Of a DNA stretch of 64,000 nucleotides, positions 1-12,600 are shown in pieces. The notes beneath the pieces are model-generated. The model did no database searches, was not told the origin of the DNA, and was given only the letters and a program-made list of their open reading frames with translations. The stretch is taken from NCBI GenBank assembly GCA_018398805.1, contig JAGFBZ010000865.1:434001-498000 (forward strand). The letters are read 5' to 3'. Made by a program: the position numbers and the translations under genes. This DNA comes from Hirundichthys speculiger (taxonomy: Eukaryota > Chordata > Actinopteri > Beloniformes > Exocoetidae). Within the stretch, counting starts at the first letter, position 1, and every line of letters starts with the position of its first letter.

Positions 1-977
1 TGATTAATCACATTATTTCCCTGATTAATCACGATTAATCGCATTGTATACGCAAAATCAAATAATGAATTCAAAAGTAGTGTAAAATGCACTTTTATTT
101 AAATGTTCTGCTGCCATATGAACTAAAATGCCATAACATTTGTTGTTCAAACACTTTTGACATTGGCACTTGCCACTGCCAGGGCATTAATGTCCTGTTT
201 TTATATATAAAAAAAAAAAAAGTCTACAAACAAAATCCAACAAAATGATTGTGGCTCAGCACAATCAGAACATTAAAACAGGTAATTTCTGAGGTAACAG
301 CAGAAACTTTCAACGGGAAGTTCAACTTGTCAGTAGTTAAAAATAACCTTGTTTCTGTTGAATCCTCCGTCTGGAAGAACTTTAAAATGAAAATGTCCAT
401 GTTAAAGTTCAATAAGTTTACCAATCCGTGTATCATTCATTCTTTCCATTTTCAATTGTCAATCAAAAATTTAAAAAAAATTTAGAAAATTTGAAAAGTG
501 ACATTTAATTATGTTTTTCATTTTTTAATTGAACACAAAAAAAACGGGGGGAAAAAAAAGCCAGTTTTTTTTAATATTTCAAGACTTTAGACTTGGATCA
601 AAAATACACAATGAAAAAACGGGCCATAGGATTGAATTTGTTTTATAATCGAGGACTAGACTTTCTGTTGTCATTGCACATCTGTGCCACTAGATGGAGC
701 CGCACTGAAGTAACCAGTAAGAGAATAGCAGGACAGTGAACACATGGAGTAGATCTGATGTAACATGGAGGAATGACGCGAAAGTTTTCTTGCAGTCCAG
801 AATTTGTTTTTTTTAGACAGAATTGTTAATATTACTACCTGAGTTGCTACCCGAACTGTAGAGTACACAAACACACAAACATGTGAGCAACATGCGTTAA
901 TGTGCGATAAAATAAATGTCGGTGTTAATAAATTAATGAGTCAACGCGATAATAATGCGTTAACTTGCCTAGCCCTA
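1..977 (-). mobile_element. hAT-like non-autonomous repeat, truncated by window edge
   Basis: The right end reads gcgttaacttgcctagcccta, so on the minus strand it begins TAGGGCTAGGCAAGTTAACG, a terminus typical of teleost hAT-type elements. AT-rich sequence with repeated gattaatc and gcgttaa/gcgataa motifs fills both edges of the interval. The other terminus and any 8-bp duplication lie outside the window, so extent and class are inferred. No transposase frame is visible. Confidence 0.5.
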
Positions 978-987
978 ATATCCATAT

Positions 988-990
<3 letters not shown>

Positions 991-1022
<32 letters not shown>
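991..1022. repeat. (TA)n microsatellite
   Basis: About 16 uninterrupted TA units directly downstream of the hAT-like terminus. Confidence 0.95.
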
Positions 1023-1027
<5 letters not shown>

Positions 1028-1550
1028 ACCGTAAATAAATAAGTGTATTTACAGTGAACGCATGTGACAGACATGGCGACAGAAAAGGGTCTTATGATTG
1101 ACAAGTTTAGCCTTAAGGTGCTGTCAGTGGGTCTGTTAACAAGAAAAAAGGTTATTTGGTTTTTTTGCCGCTCTGAATTGAGTTACCGCCGCAGGATGCA
1201 GTAAAGTTAGTTTCACATTTGCTTGTTTTTTTTCTCTTTAAACTTAAATAGCGTCATGAATACAGCACCGATATCATCCAGGTTGGTATCATTTTGTAGA
1301 TATAAGTATGCCAGACCTTTCACAAGAGTCATCAACCCTCCAAGCTTAGTGAGTGTGGCAAAAAACAGCGCTGAATGTCCTTCTGAGTACCTCACTGCTG
1401 CCCTGGAGTTTAAGGACCATCAGCAAATTACTGCGGTCAAGCAGCAGCCTCGACAAAATATACTAAGAAGCTGATGAATTAAGCCCCCAAAAAGTACGGG
1501 AGCATTGGTGCACTTGCGGTTTTCAAAGTAAAGGCTCAAAAAAAAAAAAT
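1023..1550. other. unclassified AT-rich intron, possibly LINE-derived
   Basis: No gene recognised. It leads without a break into the LINE-like tail at 1556, so part may be the body of that element, but neither strand shows a diagnostic reverse-transcriptase motif. Confidence 0.3.
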
Positions 1551-1555
1551 AAAGC

Positions 1556-1615
1556 AGATCCTGGTGACCCTGTATAGGACAAAATGGCTATAGATGATGG
1601 ATGGATGGATGGATG

Positions 1616-1618
<3 letters not shown>
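1556..1618 (+). repeat. LINE 3' tail with (ATGG)n
   Basis: The string gaccctgtataggacaaaat followed by ggctatagatgatgg and about five GGAT units resembles the 3' tail of many teleost LINEs (gaccctg, ggataag, then ATGG repeats). Only the tail is recognisable. Confidence 0.55.

Positions 1619-1649
<31 letters not shown>
1619..1649. repeat. (TA)n microsatellite
   Basis: About 15 TA units adjoining the ATGG repeat. Confidence 0.95.
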
Positions 1650-1652
<3 letters not shown>

Positions 1653-2518
1653 CTAGTTAGGGTGAATGTAAGTACTTTTTTTGGAAAAAAAAAAGACCTA
1701 AGGAATTCATGAAATTGCTGGGGGCTACCACAGCTGCTGCCCATCTGGACAGCACAACTTTAATAAATAGTGAAGGACAACTTAATAGATGGTGTCTTTT
1801 TTTTTCAATGTAACAAAATAAATCAAATTTTAAGTGAAATAAAAAGAAATAGTACAGTTGCTCACTTTGCTGTCATTCATGTGGTTTTTAGAGAGGCATT
1901 AAATTTAAACCCTATGCCAGGACATCCCTTTTAGTTTAAATTTTTTACAGTGAAATAAAAGCCATGCCACTCAATTCTGTGACACATAAGCTCCATCAAA
2001 TTTATTTGTGATGATGTGTATTGCAATTTTAGAGAGGCTGTGAACAAATATTAGCTCATGCTAACAGTCCTCTGGTATGTTTGAAATCCCAGCAGTGGTT
2101 GCTTTATCTGGTTTAATCCCATTAACAACCTGCCAGTGTACTGGCTTACCTGTCAACATTTGTAGTGCCCGTACTGCAGTCTCAGTTGGGAGACTGTGGT
2201 TATGCCAGAGCTCCGGGTAGACCCACCAGGGAGAGCTGTATCTCCTCCTTCCTTGTGTCACAAAGAGGCAGAAGAGAAGGTGAGAGCAGTAGGTAAAAAA
2301 AATGCCCGGAGGGAGGGAAAAGATGGACTGAGCCAAGCTGCTGGCTCATTCGCCCACCAAGCCTCCTTCCCTCCTTTTTTCCCCTTTGGCTTCCTGCTTT
2401 TTCATAAACGTGTGTCTGCTGAACAAAAGCACAAGGCACTTTTGACTGTCACACGTGCACAGACAAACATGCATACTATGTCTCACCCTTTTTGCTGTGC
2501 TGTCCTTCTCTCCAACAG
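1650..2518. other. intron upstream of exon A
   Basis: No recognisable gene or repeat. The last 60 bases before 2518 form the pyrimidine-rich acceptor region of exon A. Confidence 0.6.
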
Positions 2519-2635
2519 GCGAACAAAGACCCGCTCTTTCTGACAGGGGTGACCTTCCCTTCAGAGTATCCTGCTAGCCCAGAGACATTGGTCAAGCTAA
2601 CTGTGTATGATGCAAAGGACAAGAGCCAGGAATCA
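2519..2635 (+). CDS. inpp4b: inpp4b exon A (C2 domain, part)
   Basis: Internal coding exon of 39 codons in phase 0 at both ends. The acceptor is a pyrimidine-rich tract ending tctccaacag at 2518; the donor is gtgagt at 2636. The peptide includes [16 protein letters not shown] and [14 protein letters not shown]. This is nearly the INPP4B sequence just after the EIVEGT motif of the N-terminal C2 domain (roughly residue 88 onward in the human protein, from memory). The paralogue INPP4A reads NNPIFLSSIAF here, so INPP4B fits much better. The C2 domain recruits this Mg-independent phosphatase to phosphoinositide membranes, where it converts PI(3,4)P2 to PI(3)P. The flanking exons upstream are outside the window. 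The reading frame runs open past both splice sites, so the boundaries rest on the splice consensus and on homology. Which teleost duplicate this is, if there are two, cannot be told. Confidence 0.93.
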
Positions 2636-2779
2636 GTGAGTAAACACCTATCTTGCTCTCCATGTTTGTACTTTTCATTTACATGTTAAAAATCAAGTAA
2701 GTGACTAAGACGATAATGAAGATGTGCTCAAAGGCAGTTGTGAAACAGTCACATCTCAAAGGTTGTTGGTGAAGATTGA

Positions 2780-3958
2780 GGCCCCGATCGTACACCTCCC
2801 GCTAGCCGCTACCCGCAACTCGCAAATTGTGGGTTTAGGAACCTCCGCTAACTGCTAATGCAATCTTCCGCTTCCCCAAAGTCGCTATCCGCTATGCTGA
2901 CTCCCTTACTTACATTGTAGGTGTGGCAATGGGCGTGTCTTTTGCGCTTTCGGTCGCGGGATCGTCGGTAGCAGGGTGGTCTGACCACCTGCTACCCGAC
3001 GATCACAAGATACCAAGTTTGCGGAAAGCGCAGCCCACATTTCAGCGCGTAAAAGAGCGCGTCCAAATGGTATAAATGTGCATCCACCTGGTCACATGTG
3101 GATGTGCACAAACGGTTTTACCTCTCGAATTACGCATCACTGTATTACTTGCATACGTTTTTATTCGCTTGAGGTCAGAGGATGTCTGGTCAACAGTTGT
3201 GGTGGAATGTCGGAATAGTCACGGCCAGACACATCAGTCTGTACAGCTGTGGCATGATCTCATTCAGATGTCTGCTGTGGAGGAAACCAAGGAAGATCTT
3301 TGGGACATTTCCCCTCAAAATCCGTCATGGCCTATATCACAGTCACTTCTGTTATTTCCGATATGTCTGAAACTGTTGGTGGTCGAGGAGGGACAGGAAC
3401 ATTAATTGTTCGTGACTGTTAAATGCACATCCAAAGATTCGCTGTGCAGTATTTTAAAAAGCACATCAGCTGCGCCAAGAAGCACAGCTGTCCCAGACTC
3501 CCAGCACTCCCTGCTGAGAACATGTTTCCACGGCTCTGCCTGAGCGTGTTTACTGGGAGCGCACCAACTATCTGGGAATTTCAGGTTGCTGATAGGAATT
3601 GTCTGGGTAAAAATATTTTTATGTACATATCAGGGCAGAGGAGGAAGCTCTACAGCAGAGACCCAGACGAGCTGCGCATGAGAGCTGCTCCGATCAGGAT
3701 GAAAAGATGCTCCATAGCGGTTTGTGGGTAGCTGGTTGCGGGTTGCGCAACATACTCTTAAAGGCAATGGCTACTGACGCACTGATTGGTTTGACAGGTG
3801 GAACGCCTTAACCACTCCTACGCATAATAAAGCGGTTAGCGCAAGTAAGATCACGTGTTTATGGAGGTGGAAGATTGCGTTCTTTGTGGGGGAACGCCCC
3901 TCCCACTACCCGCTATCCCTTAATAGCGGCTTTAGGAGGTTTGGCGAAAGATCGGCCC
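2780..3958 (+). mobile_element. PIF/Harbinger-like non-autonomous element, copy 1
   Basis: GC- and CpG-rich block in AT-rich intron. It begins ggccccgatcgtacacctcc and ends ggcgaaagatcggccc, imperfect inverted termini. The ends contain repeats of gcgggtagc, gctagccgctacccgc and atagcggct. It is a longer relative of the element at 53134-53874, which lies in the opposite orientation and shares both ends and the 3545-3800 section. Class is inferred from copy 2, whose target duplication is TTA. Flanks here no longer show a clean duplication. No transposase domain is identifiable. Confidence 0.7.
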
Positions 3959-5279
3959 TTTAAACTCTACAGGGGATGAATATAACAAGCTATGGGATAT
4001 CTACTTCAGATTCTCATTAAACTTGAATTTGTTCTACAGATTTAAAGATAAAAAAAAAATATTAAAAAAATAACAAATTGTGATCTTCTCAAAGTTCTGT
4101 CTTAGAATTTATTTGAGAGAGTGAAAGGCCTAACCTCTCCCTGTAGTTACGAAGGGCAAGGTTGTGCAGCCGGCGATGAGCATCTGAGCAATTCGGCCCA
4201 TCCCTTGGGAAAGCCAGCAGCTGGCACAGCTGTGAGAACTGGAAAGCAGGCAAGACACAGAACCATGGATGGGGCTGGGTCCTCTGATCTAAACGTCTAA
4301 GACACACTTCATAACAGCTTCTTTATTGTGGGTGCATGTTTGATGTCAATGAAGTTTCTCACTAAAAGTAGTGCGTAAAGTTTTGATTAAGCCTAAATTA
4401 CGATGAGGAATGCATGAGCTTTATTTGTTACTTAAACCTGTAAAATAACAATGCTTAGTATTTTGAAATGAGTAAGACAAAGTCTTGATTTTGTGCTGGA
4501 ACCGAGCGAGCAGACGTAAAACACCGTTGCGGTGTAATGTCTGGCATAAGTCAGCTGGGTGGCTGTTAAGTGCAGTTATTGCTTGAAGCAAATCTTCGTG
4601 CGCCAGTGTGTAATGTGTTTACATATGTGGAGACCGCATCTTGTTTCCATCTTTAGGAAGCAACATGTCATGTTTTTCTTTTGTATATGATCTCATCCAT
4701 CTACTAACTTTTCCATATTTTCACATATACATTTTTAAATGATTAGTATTTTAATCCATATCTTTAATATGTTACTTAAAGTGTTTTTTTGTCTTTTTTT
4801 ATTAACAGAATTATCGTGTGTGTGTCTGCCTGTATAATCATGTGTTTCTTTGAATGTGGCCTTGAAACACAATCCCCAAATGCTTCAAATATGAATTCAA
4901 CAGTTTTATTTGATTAGTATGTGTTGGGTAGTGTTGAATATTCATGTCAAACAACACCCAAATGGGCCCAACACTGCATCAGCTCTCCCTTTATTTTCCA
5001 TCTCTTTCCTTTGAGGATTTCTTTTGTTGTTACGGATGCTACCACCTGGGACTTTGCTAAACACTTGCCCTGGCATGCTGATGTTTGAATATAAAGATAC
5101 TTACATGGCGCCTGGTAAAATACTTTTCCACCGAAAGTTAAACTTGCTTTGAGAAAAAGTCAGACAGTTTTCGAGCTAGGTTCCATTAAGGGTTATTTTC
5201 ATGCCCAGGCAGTACACAGAAGATTTGATATAATTAACCTCTTTTCTAAAAGAAAATCATCTTTTTGATGTCTGTCCCC
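3959..5279. other. intron, nothing recognised
   Basis: AT-rich unique-looking sequence. A moderately GC-rich patch at 4130-4300 has a 72-residue minus-strand frame that I cannot place in any family. Confidence 0.6.
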
Positions 5280-5420
5280 AGCCATTCATAGCGCCGGTCC
5301 CAAGCCTGGATAAATGGGGAGGGTTTGAGTCAGGAACGAAGTAAAAACTTATCCCAAGTTAATATGCGGAATAAAGTGATCCGCTGTGGCGACCCCTACA
5401 AACTGAAAAGGCAGAAGAAG
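5280..5420 (+). repeat. teleost LINE/SINE-type 3' tail
   Basis: Contains cgccggtcccaagcctggat, aaatggggagggtttg, gtcaggaacg and ccgctgtggcgacccc in the order seen in an abundant teleost retroposon tail (seen in sequence; family from general knowledge). It ends near ggcagaagaag. Decayed; no coding part. Confidence 0.65.
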
Positions 5421-8400
5421 TTGCTTTGTCTTTCATGCGTCCTTCACTCCTTGTGTGTGAGTTGGATTTCTGAATAGCACCTCTCAGTCCACGGAGAATA
5501 CCACAATCCACTTACACAGAACAAAACATTTATCTCAGGCTCAGCCTTCAGACTTAAGGCTCACGGCAGAACCAACACCGTAGGTCAGCTACGATTAAAC
5601 AGACCTTGAATTATGTGCTGTCTTACAGCATCCGACAAACGTTGGTGTTCTATGACAATTTCTAAAAAAAAAAAAAAAAAAAAAACCCTTTGTGGTGCCC
5701 CTGCAATACTTGAAGATCTTCCTCTTCTCTTTCTTCTGGCACCAGCGCTAGTCTGCTGGGGTTGGCTTTTAGATGTTCAGCTCCGCTCCACCGGGCACAG
5801 CTTGCTTGTCTGGTTCTCATTAGAGACACTTTAAGTGACACAGGCATGACCCTGAACATGAGCTGGCACAATGCATCAGCCCCCAGTGGCTTTAATTGGC
5901 AGACTGGAAATCACTCAGTCAAGATTTAGCCATTTAATGTTTTATTTCTTTTCTAGCAAGAGTGAGCAAGGGAGCTATTTGCTCTGTTTGCATGTGAGTG
6001 TTTTACAAATCAGCTGTCAAAGGTTTTACATATCACTTTCAGCCTATGGTTGCAGATGTGCCACGAGCAAAAAAAACGCAGTGGAAAGCAGAACGGTGCA
6101 CATGGTGAAAGCTGAATGAACAGGAGAAGGGAAAACAAAAGCATATTTGGACTTTTGTAAGTTACGCAACATCATCTATTACCATTGCCTATCTGCTATA
6201 AAAGCTTTAGATCATAAAGAAAAGGGCTTCAAACTGAAATGGTGAGGGGGAGGAACCTGATAGAGTGAAGTTAATGGATGACTGCCTAAACATCCGTAGA
6301 GGACTGGAGGATTTTATTGTAGGATGATTTCCCTCTGCCTCTGGCTCTCCATTTAGATATTCTAAGATGACACTGGCTGCATGCTCATGAATATTTGAGA
6401 ACATAGACAGAGCAGAGAGACCGATAAGTGAGAGAGTGGAGGTGTGAGGGGGAGTTCGACCAGGCTAGGTATCTTTCAGGTGTAAATGATCCCACCCTCA
6501 AGCCCAGCTGTCAAACGCTGACAACCTTACTCCATCGCTGGTGTCTCAATTGCAAGTCATATTTGAAAAGCTCCCAGGACCAGTAAATCCACGGTCAGCT
6601 CGCATCCTGATCACTGTATCAAGAAATATTTATAGTGACTGAAAACACTCTTTCTTGACTGAGATTATCTCATTTAGGGCAGTTTTGTCATGCTGTAGGC
6701 TAAATATTTAAGCAGAATGACTACAAGATCATTCAAGTGTGACTAATGAGCTCTGTTTTCTCTCTAACAGTGTTTAAATGAGAGATGAGAGAAAAACATT
6801 TCTGATTATTGCGGTACATGGCACAGAATTCATTTCATACAGGGTAACAAAGGGAAAATAGATTATTTTTTCATTAAGTTTCACATATAAACCAGCTTTT
6901 ACCTTTGCTGGAGATTGGAGATTGGAGTGAAAGATTAAGAGCAATTTTAGAGCTTTTGGACCAAATCTCAAACGGCAGTCTTTCTCTTTAAAGTTCATAA
7001 AAAATCTAAACACACCTCATCTGAAATACATGGATGGAGAGCCTTCAGTCACTATATGGTTGATGGAAGTAATATTATTATTGCATGCATGGTTCAGATA
7101 TTAAATTATTATTTTTAAGAGTAACTAATGAGAGACATGTGGTCTGTCGTCAGTGCAAACCTTTTTGCTGAGTGCTCTTGCTCTGTAAAGAGATTGGACA
7201 ACTCTTCTCTAATCACAGCCTCATTAATGCTGCTGCTGCTCTCTTCAGTCTGGAATCAACGCGTATAGCTGTTTTCAGTTTGCAGTCCTTGAACCGACCA
7301 CGGTGAGAGATTTTGATTGGTCTCTGCTATGTGCAACATGGTGTGACAAACAAAAGATCCATTTTAGTAAAACAGGAAAATGCAGCATGTCTGGTCATTT
7401 CCATAAAGCAGCCATAAAAATATATTCTATCAAATAAAACTCATGTGGGGGTTGGGGTTGGTTTAATGGACATCCTCTGGCTGACACAAAGGGCCAAACA
7501 CTCACACCCACATACACACTACGTGCTTTAAAAGGCACAGCGTGTAAGATATCTTTGATTCGGAGGGCAATAGAGGAGGAACCGATCAAAGCTCCATCTC
7601 AAACTGCCGGTCCTTTTGCGACACACAAACAGTCATTCACACACACACACACAGCACACACACACACTGGGAAAATTGGATAGCGGTCATTTTATAGAAT
7701 CCCCAAAGCAAGGAAAGAATGAGGTATTATTGGATTAATTTCAGTGGGTTGTCTGCTCGAACTCTGAATTCCATTTCAAACGCGATTCTGTAACATTCTC
7801 TCGATAACCACTTGATAACATGTTCATTTATATCTCCTTATTCTTTTTTTCTTAAATCTAATCAGACAAAAATCGGAGTTCACATTCAGAACACCTTAGA
7901 GATGACTGTGTTCTCAAGGTAAAATATGGTTTAAAGTCTTCTTGTTTGTTTGCATTTTGTTGTCACAGAGTAAATCCTGTGTATTTTCATACTAAATGGG
8001 AATTATTTATTACTGGTACTGGCATCATCCTTTACAAGACAATGGTTTGATAGGTGGGTTGTAATGCTGATATGTTGCACAGACAATACTCTGGTGAAAG
8101 CCATCAGATATTTTATGGAGGATGGGGATTTTCTAGTGTCCACTGTCACGTATCTGTTACCTTTATGCTTCTTTCACTACTTTCTTTGAATGAAGAGTAA
8201 GAGTTTTCCGCATGGCTAAGATAGCTTTGTTTTATATTGTTCAATCAATCCCCAGTTGGTCACGGTTTCTGGATCTAAAGCCTTGAGGGAGACTGCTGCG
8301 CTGAAAATAAAAGTTCAGATCTGACTGTGCTGAGCTTTTGCTGTACGATCTATTTGTTTGAATCCAGCAGAAATGTAGATACTAAAATTCAAAGTACAGC

Positions 8401-9379
8401 TCTTGCACATTAGCTTACTTGAAATTACTTGGCACTTTCCAGTGACTCCCAAAGTGTGTTTCATTGTAGTCACAAAATGGGTTATTCTGCCTCCTGATTT
8501 GAGGATGGTCTGACTGGCAGATACATCTCAGGAGCCACTGTTGCGTGGTGAATTGTCACTCCAATTATGAACTGCTGAAGTATGGAGAATCCCTGCTTCA
8601 GTCAATCCTGCCCTGTCAATAATCGTGATGTGTAAAAGACGGCGTGCTGATATATTTTTGGCATAGCCTCTTGGTTTTAGCTGGATGGGTCGCTATGTGG
8701 TGACAATTTTCTGAAAAAGCAAAAGTTTACTGTCAGAAAAAAGAAAGGGGGTGGGAGAAAAATGGGAGCACACGGCGAAACAGAGCATGCAGCAGTGAGC
8801 GTTAGAGGGAACACACACACCCACACACGCGCACAGAGAAACACACTTTTACGAGAACCAATCTCAGAGATATCCAAGAAGGGTCTTGGTAGTGATTGGG
8901 TGGACAGCTCAGCGGTGATAACCTACAAGAGTAACAGTCCTCAGATAAGAACTGTCTCTTGTATGATGGCCACTTTACTTCCTTGACCATCATTGCAGCA
9001 ATGTCAGCCAATGTCAAAAGTGCTTCTAAGTATCACTGCTCAAGTCTGAAAACCAAAGAGTTCCTAAATGTAAACATATTTCCTCCTTGTTCACTCATTT
9101 GCTGGCAACCTTGTGGTTTTATATTTTATAGTTTTGGAGTTATCCCTGCTTGTGTAACGTATTCAGGTCAGTTTCCAAGTACATTTGTGTCAATGCAGCA
9201 ATGCAGCAATGCACAACATCTTTTTAGCAGGATTGCTAAAAAAGTTTTTCTCTTGGATTGTCTCATTGCCTTTATAATATCTGAATAATTTTACTTAATT
9301 CAGGGTAAAATTTCCAATGTGAAATATGTACATATCTAGTGAGAATTATCACTGTCTCCACAGTTAAAAAGAAGAAGAA
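5421..9379. other. intron, mostly featureless
   Basis: Contains a 22-base poly-A run (5664-5685) and an interrupted AC repeat (7638-7668). No coding exon, RNA gene or mobile element recognised on either strand. Confidence 0.6.
7638..7668. repeat. (AC)n microsatellite
   Basis: Interrupted CA/AC dinucleotide repeat. Confidence 0.9.
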
Positions 9380-9384
9380 CGCTG

Positions 9385-9605
9385 CATTGTCTCATCCAGC
9401 AAAGCTCCTTAGGGTGCACTCACTGTAAGCAATTTGTACTGTGCCCAAGCATGATTGACCCCTAAAGTCTGGTTTGTTTGGTGAGTGTGAGTACTGTGTG
9501 CATATTCTGTGCTCAAGCACGGCACGATTCCTGATCTCGGGCCCAGTTGCCATAGATGTGCTTGGGCACGGCACAGTTGACTTCTAGACCTCTTGACAAT
9601 CATTT
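9385..9605. repeat. unclassified dispersed-repeat candidate
   Basis: Carries three related motifs: gtgcccaagcatgattgac (about 9441), gtgctcaagcacggcacg (about 9509) and gtgcttgggcacggcacag (about 9557). The last is followed by ttgac, as the first is by gattgac. The internal repetition and locally raised GC suggest a transposon-derived segment. No target duplication was found. Confidence 0.35.
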
Positions 9606-12600
9606 TAACAACATAGCAGCATGTGAGAGAGATATATCTGACCAGAAAAAACTCAGAATCCCTTCAATGATGCTAACAGATTTCCCCATAACTGGGATTA
9701 AAAAAAAACAACAAAAAAACACATCACTTATAGTCTGGGGGCTGCTATTGTGATACAGTGAAGTTACAAATCAGCCTTACATTCTGCCCATTTTGACTGT
9801 CTATAAGTTATGCACTGTTTTTAACATTTCATTTGATCTTCCATGCAGAATAGCAGAATAGCAGGGAAGCATTGACTCAATAGCTTGTCTAATTACACAT
9901 CTCTGACCTTTCAGTTCCCTCACAAACCTGAAGAGAGCTTAACCTTTTTCTGCTATCATGCACTATCTTCTTTGGAACTTCTTTCTCATTCATTTAATTC
10001 TCTTCTGCTTTATTATGAGTTATAGTTCCTTGAAGATGCATCGAACCTTGAAGATGACTCAGTTACTGGGTGTTTGGTTTTCTTTTTAACACCGCTCTGT
10101 TTGTCAATAATGGACTTTACATTTATACTCGGTTATGAGCAAAAGTGAGGGAAAACATGAGGCAGGTAAGTTTGATGGAGAAACTACTTTTAATTTGTGC
10201 TTTATATTATTTGGTGACACTTTCACTTTGGCACAGGAGTGGTAAAATCCATCTTTCTTGTAGACAGTCTGCAAATCAAGCTCATCATTAAAGAAATCAT
10301 GGCAGCTTTTAATATTATGGACTCATATTATATATTTAATGGCACGTCTCCAAAGCCCGAATGGGATTTGCCTTTCATAAGATAGATAACTTTGACATAG
10401 TAATGAATTAAAGCCTTTCTTCAGCATGAAGCTCTGTACAGATAGGGCACGATTGGCCAGCTCTGAAAGCATTGCTCTGTGCAGTTCCTTATTAAAAAGA
10501 AAATCCTGTTAACTTTAGCACACTTGTGAAAGTATTGGAAACCAGCAGATGGCACTTGAATAGTAAATGGTCCTTGACCCTGGATGACAGAAAGTTAAAA
10601 CACCCTGAAGCATTTATATCGACAGCTAAGCACTCACTCTGCCATGTCAGATTAACACTACATCCTAAAATGGGAGACAGGTCAAGAAAAGGTTGAATAA
10701 AATTTATTTAATTTATCTTCTTTTTTTTTTCCAGATAAGTTTTCAAACAATAATTTTCACAGGTATTATATTTTTATTGACTGACAGTAGTTCAAACTCC
10801 TGTTTACTGTATTTCAGAAAGAAACAGATAATTACTCTGTTTTCCACTGTGTTAACATACACTTCAGTAAAGTAGCTGACTGTGCCAGTGACTATTTACA
10901 ATGTTTTAAAATTAAGTGTGCTCCAGGTTTTGTTGTTAGGGCGCACGCAGTCATTCGTGAAAACAGTTGTTGTGATAGTGCACGCTCATTAAAACCAACC
11001 AGCTAAATCCAAGCAGAGAAGCTAATTACTTATAAAAACCTGCTCAGCAGATGTGCTGTGTCATTCCCACGAGAAGACCCCCTTCCTTGCAGAGTAAAGC
11101 CACAAGTTAAATGCTAGTCAGTGGTCTCTGGGTGTTACAACAGCATCTTATGAAAGACAAAGTTATAGAGAATTTAGTGCTAATTTAGCACTACCATTGG
11201 TTTCGTTATTATGGAGAGAGGGATGATTTTTTTTCATTTCATTTTAGAAATTGGCCAAGTTTTTAGCTCCCAGGCTGTAATATCTCAGGTGTATCAAATG
11301 ATTTATTTGAGACTGATTTTATGTTTATAATCATGCAGCAGAAAGCATTTTGGACTGAGGTACATGAAGAGTTGACGACCTCGTCTATTCTTCTATTCAC
11401 CTTCATCTAGTCATCTATAATACGCCTTTTGGGGTAAACAAGGTTTACAGAATTTCTTTTGGTTTCTTTTTTATTATTCTTCTTTTAGAGTTTCGTAAGT
11501 GAAATTAAGTTCGTTGACACATGAGCAGCATGGATTTATAGCGGCAAGCTATACGTGAGTGGCCTAAACAGAAAACGTGGGACTGGTCAGCCTTCTTATA
11601 CTGGCAGCTACTGGCTAATAAGTAAAGACAGTGATAAACCAAAGCCTCATTAAATCACCTGCTAATTCCTTTTTTTTTTTTTTTTCTTTCTGTCTTCTTT
11701 TTTTACGCCAAACTGTTTCTTCAGAGGGATTCCCAAACAGTTCTGGGTGACAGTCTTAGACTTCAGTTTGCTGCTATAAACTTTACAAGTGGTGGGCAAC
11801 ACTACAAGATTACTTCCATTATAAAGCAATGGGTGGGCTCTCCCTGGTTGAGCTACAGCTACAGCTCGACAAGGCTGTTTAAATGGACTCCTTTCTTTGC
11901 CCCAATATACATGCGAAAGGAATCGATTTGTGACAGAAAATTAGAAAACTTGTTCATGGTGAACTGGACAGGCATACATCTCTGTACATTTTGTACATCC
12001 TTGATTTGTTTCACTCTTAGAAATCAGCTTATTCCAGGACTTTGAAGTTACAGCTTGGAGTGGGAACTTTGGAGCATACAAAGATTGTATAGGCCAGTTT
12101 CAGTCTCCTGTAACATTTACATGCAGGGATTAGCTTGACTTTAAACCCAAGCACCACCATTCCCAATTCCGGTTTGAAGCCAAACTGGTACAAACAGAAA
12201 CTGCTGCTCCTCGACTGACTACTAGGTGTTTGCTCTAAAACTCAACAAATCCCAAATAACTTTGCAGCAGAAATAAACATACTGAATTTTTTCAATGTCA
12301 CTTCAGGTAATTGTATAAAGCAAGCAAAAGGCTTTACCAGCTGTCATATAGAATTTAGCATTACCTTGACTTCTGAGCTGTGAATAAAAATCAAAAAACA
12401 TAATCATTAAAACAGATCGCAGTCAAGTGTAAAGAGAATATATTTTGTTGTGCTTGTGTGTTGTATTAATTGTACTAATGACTCCAATGTCCAGCTGTGG
12501 TCGGCCTGAAGGGGTCTGAGAATGAACATTAGCTAAACAGCCAAGCTAAACATTTCTGATGTCAGCTCCAAAATGGCATTTGAAGCAGGAAGTTGCACTG

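Noticed and set aside
3076..3405. 109-residue frame within Harbinger-like copy 1
   Set aside because: No nuclease or Myb motif and absent from copy 2; treated as non-coding interior.
11060..11110. Possible mammalian-type cassette exon of inpp4b
   Set aside because: A proline-coding patch was seen but the peptide does not match and splice sites are wrong.
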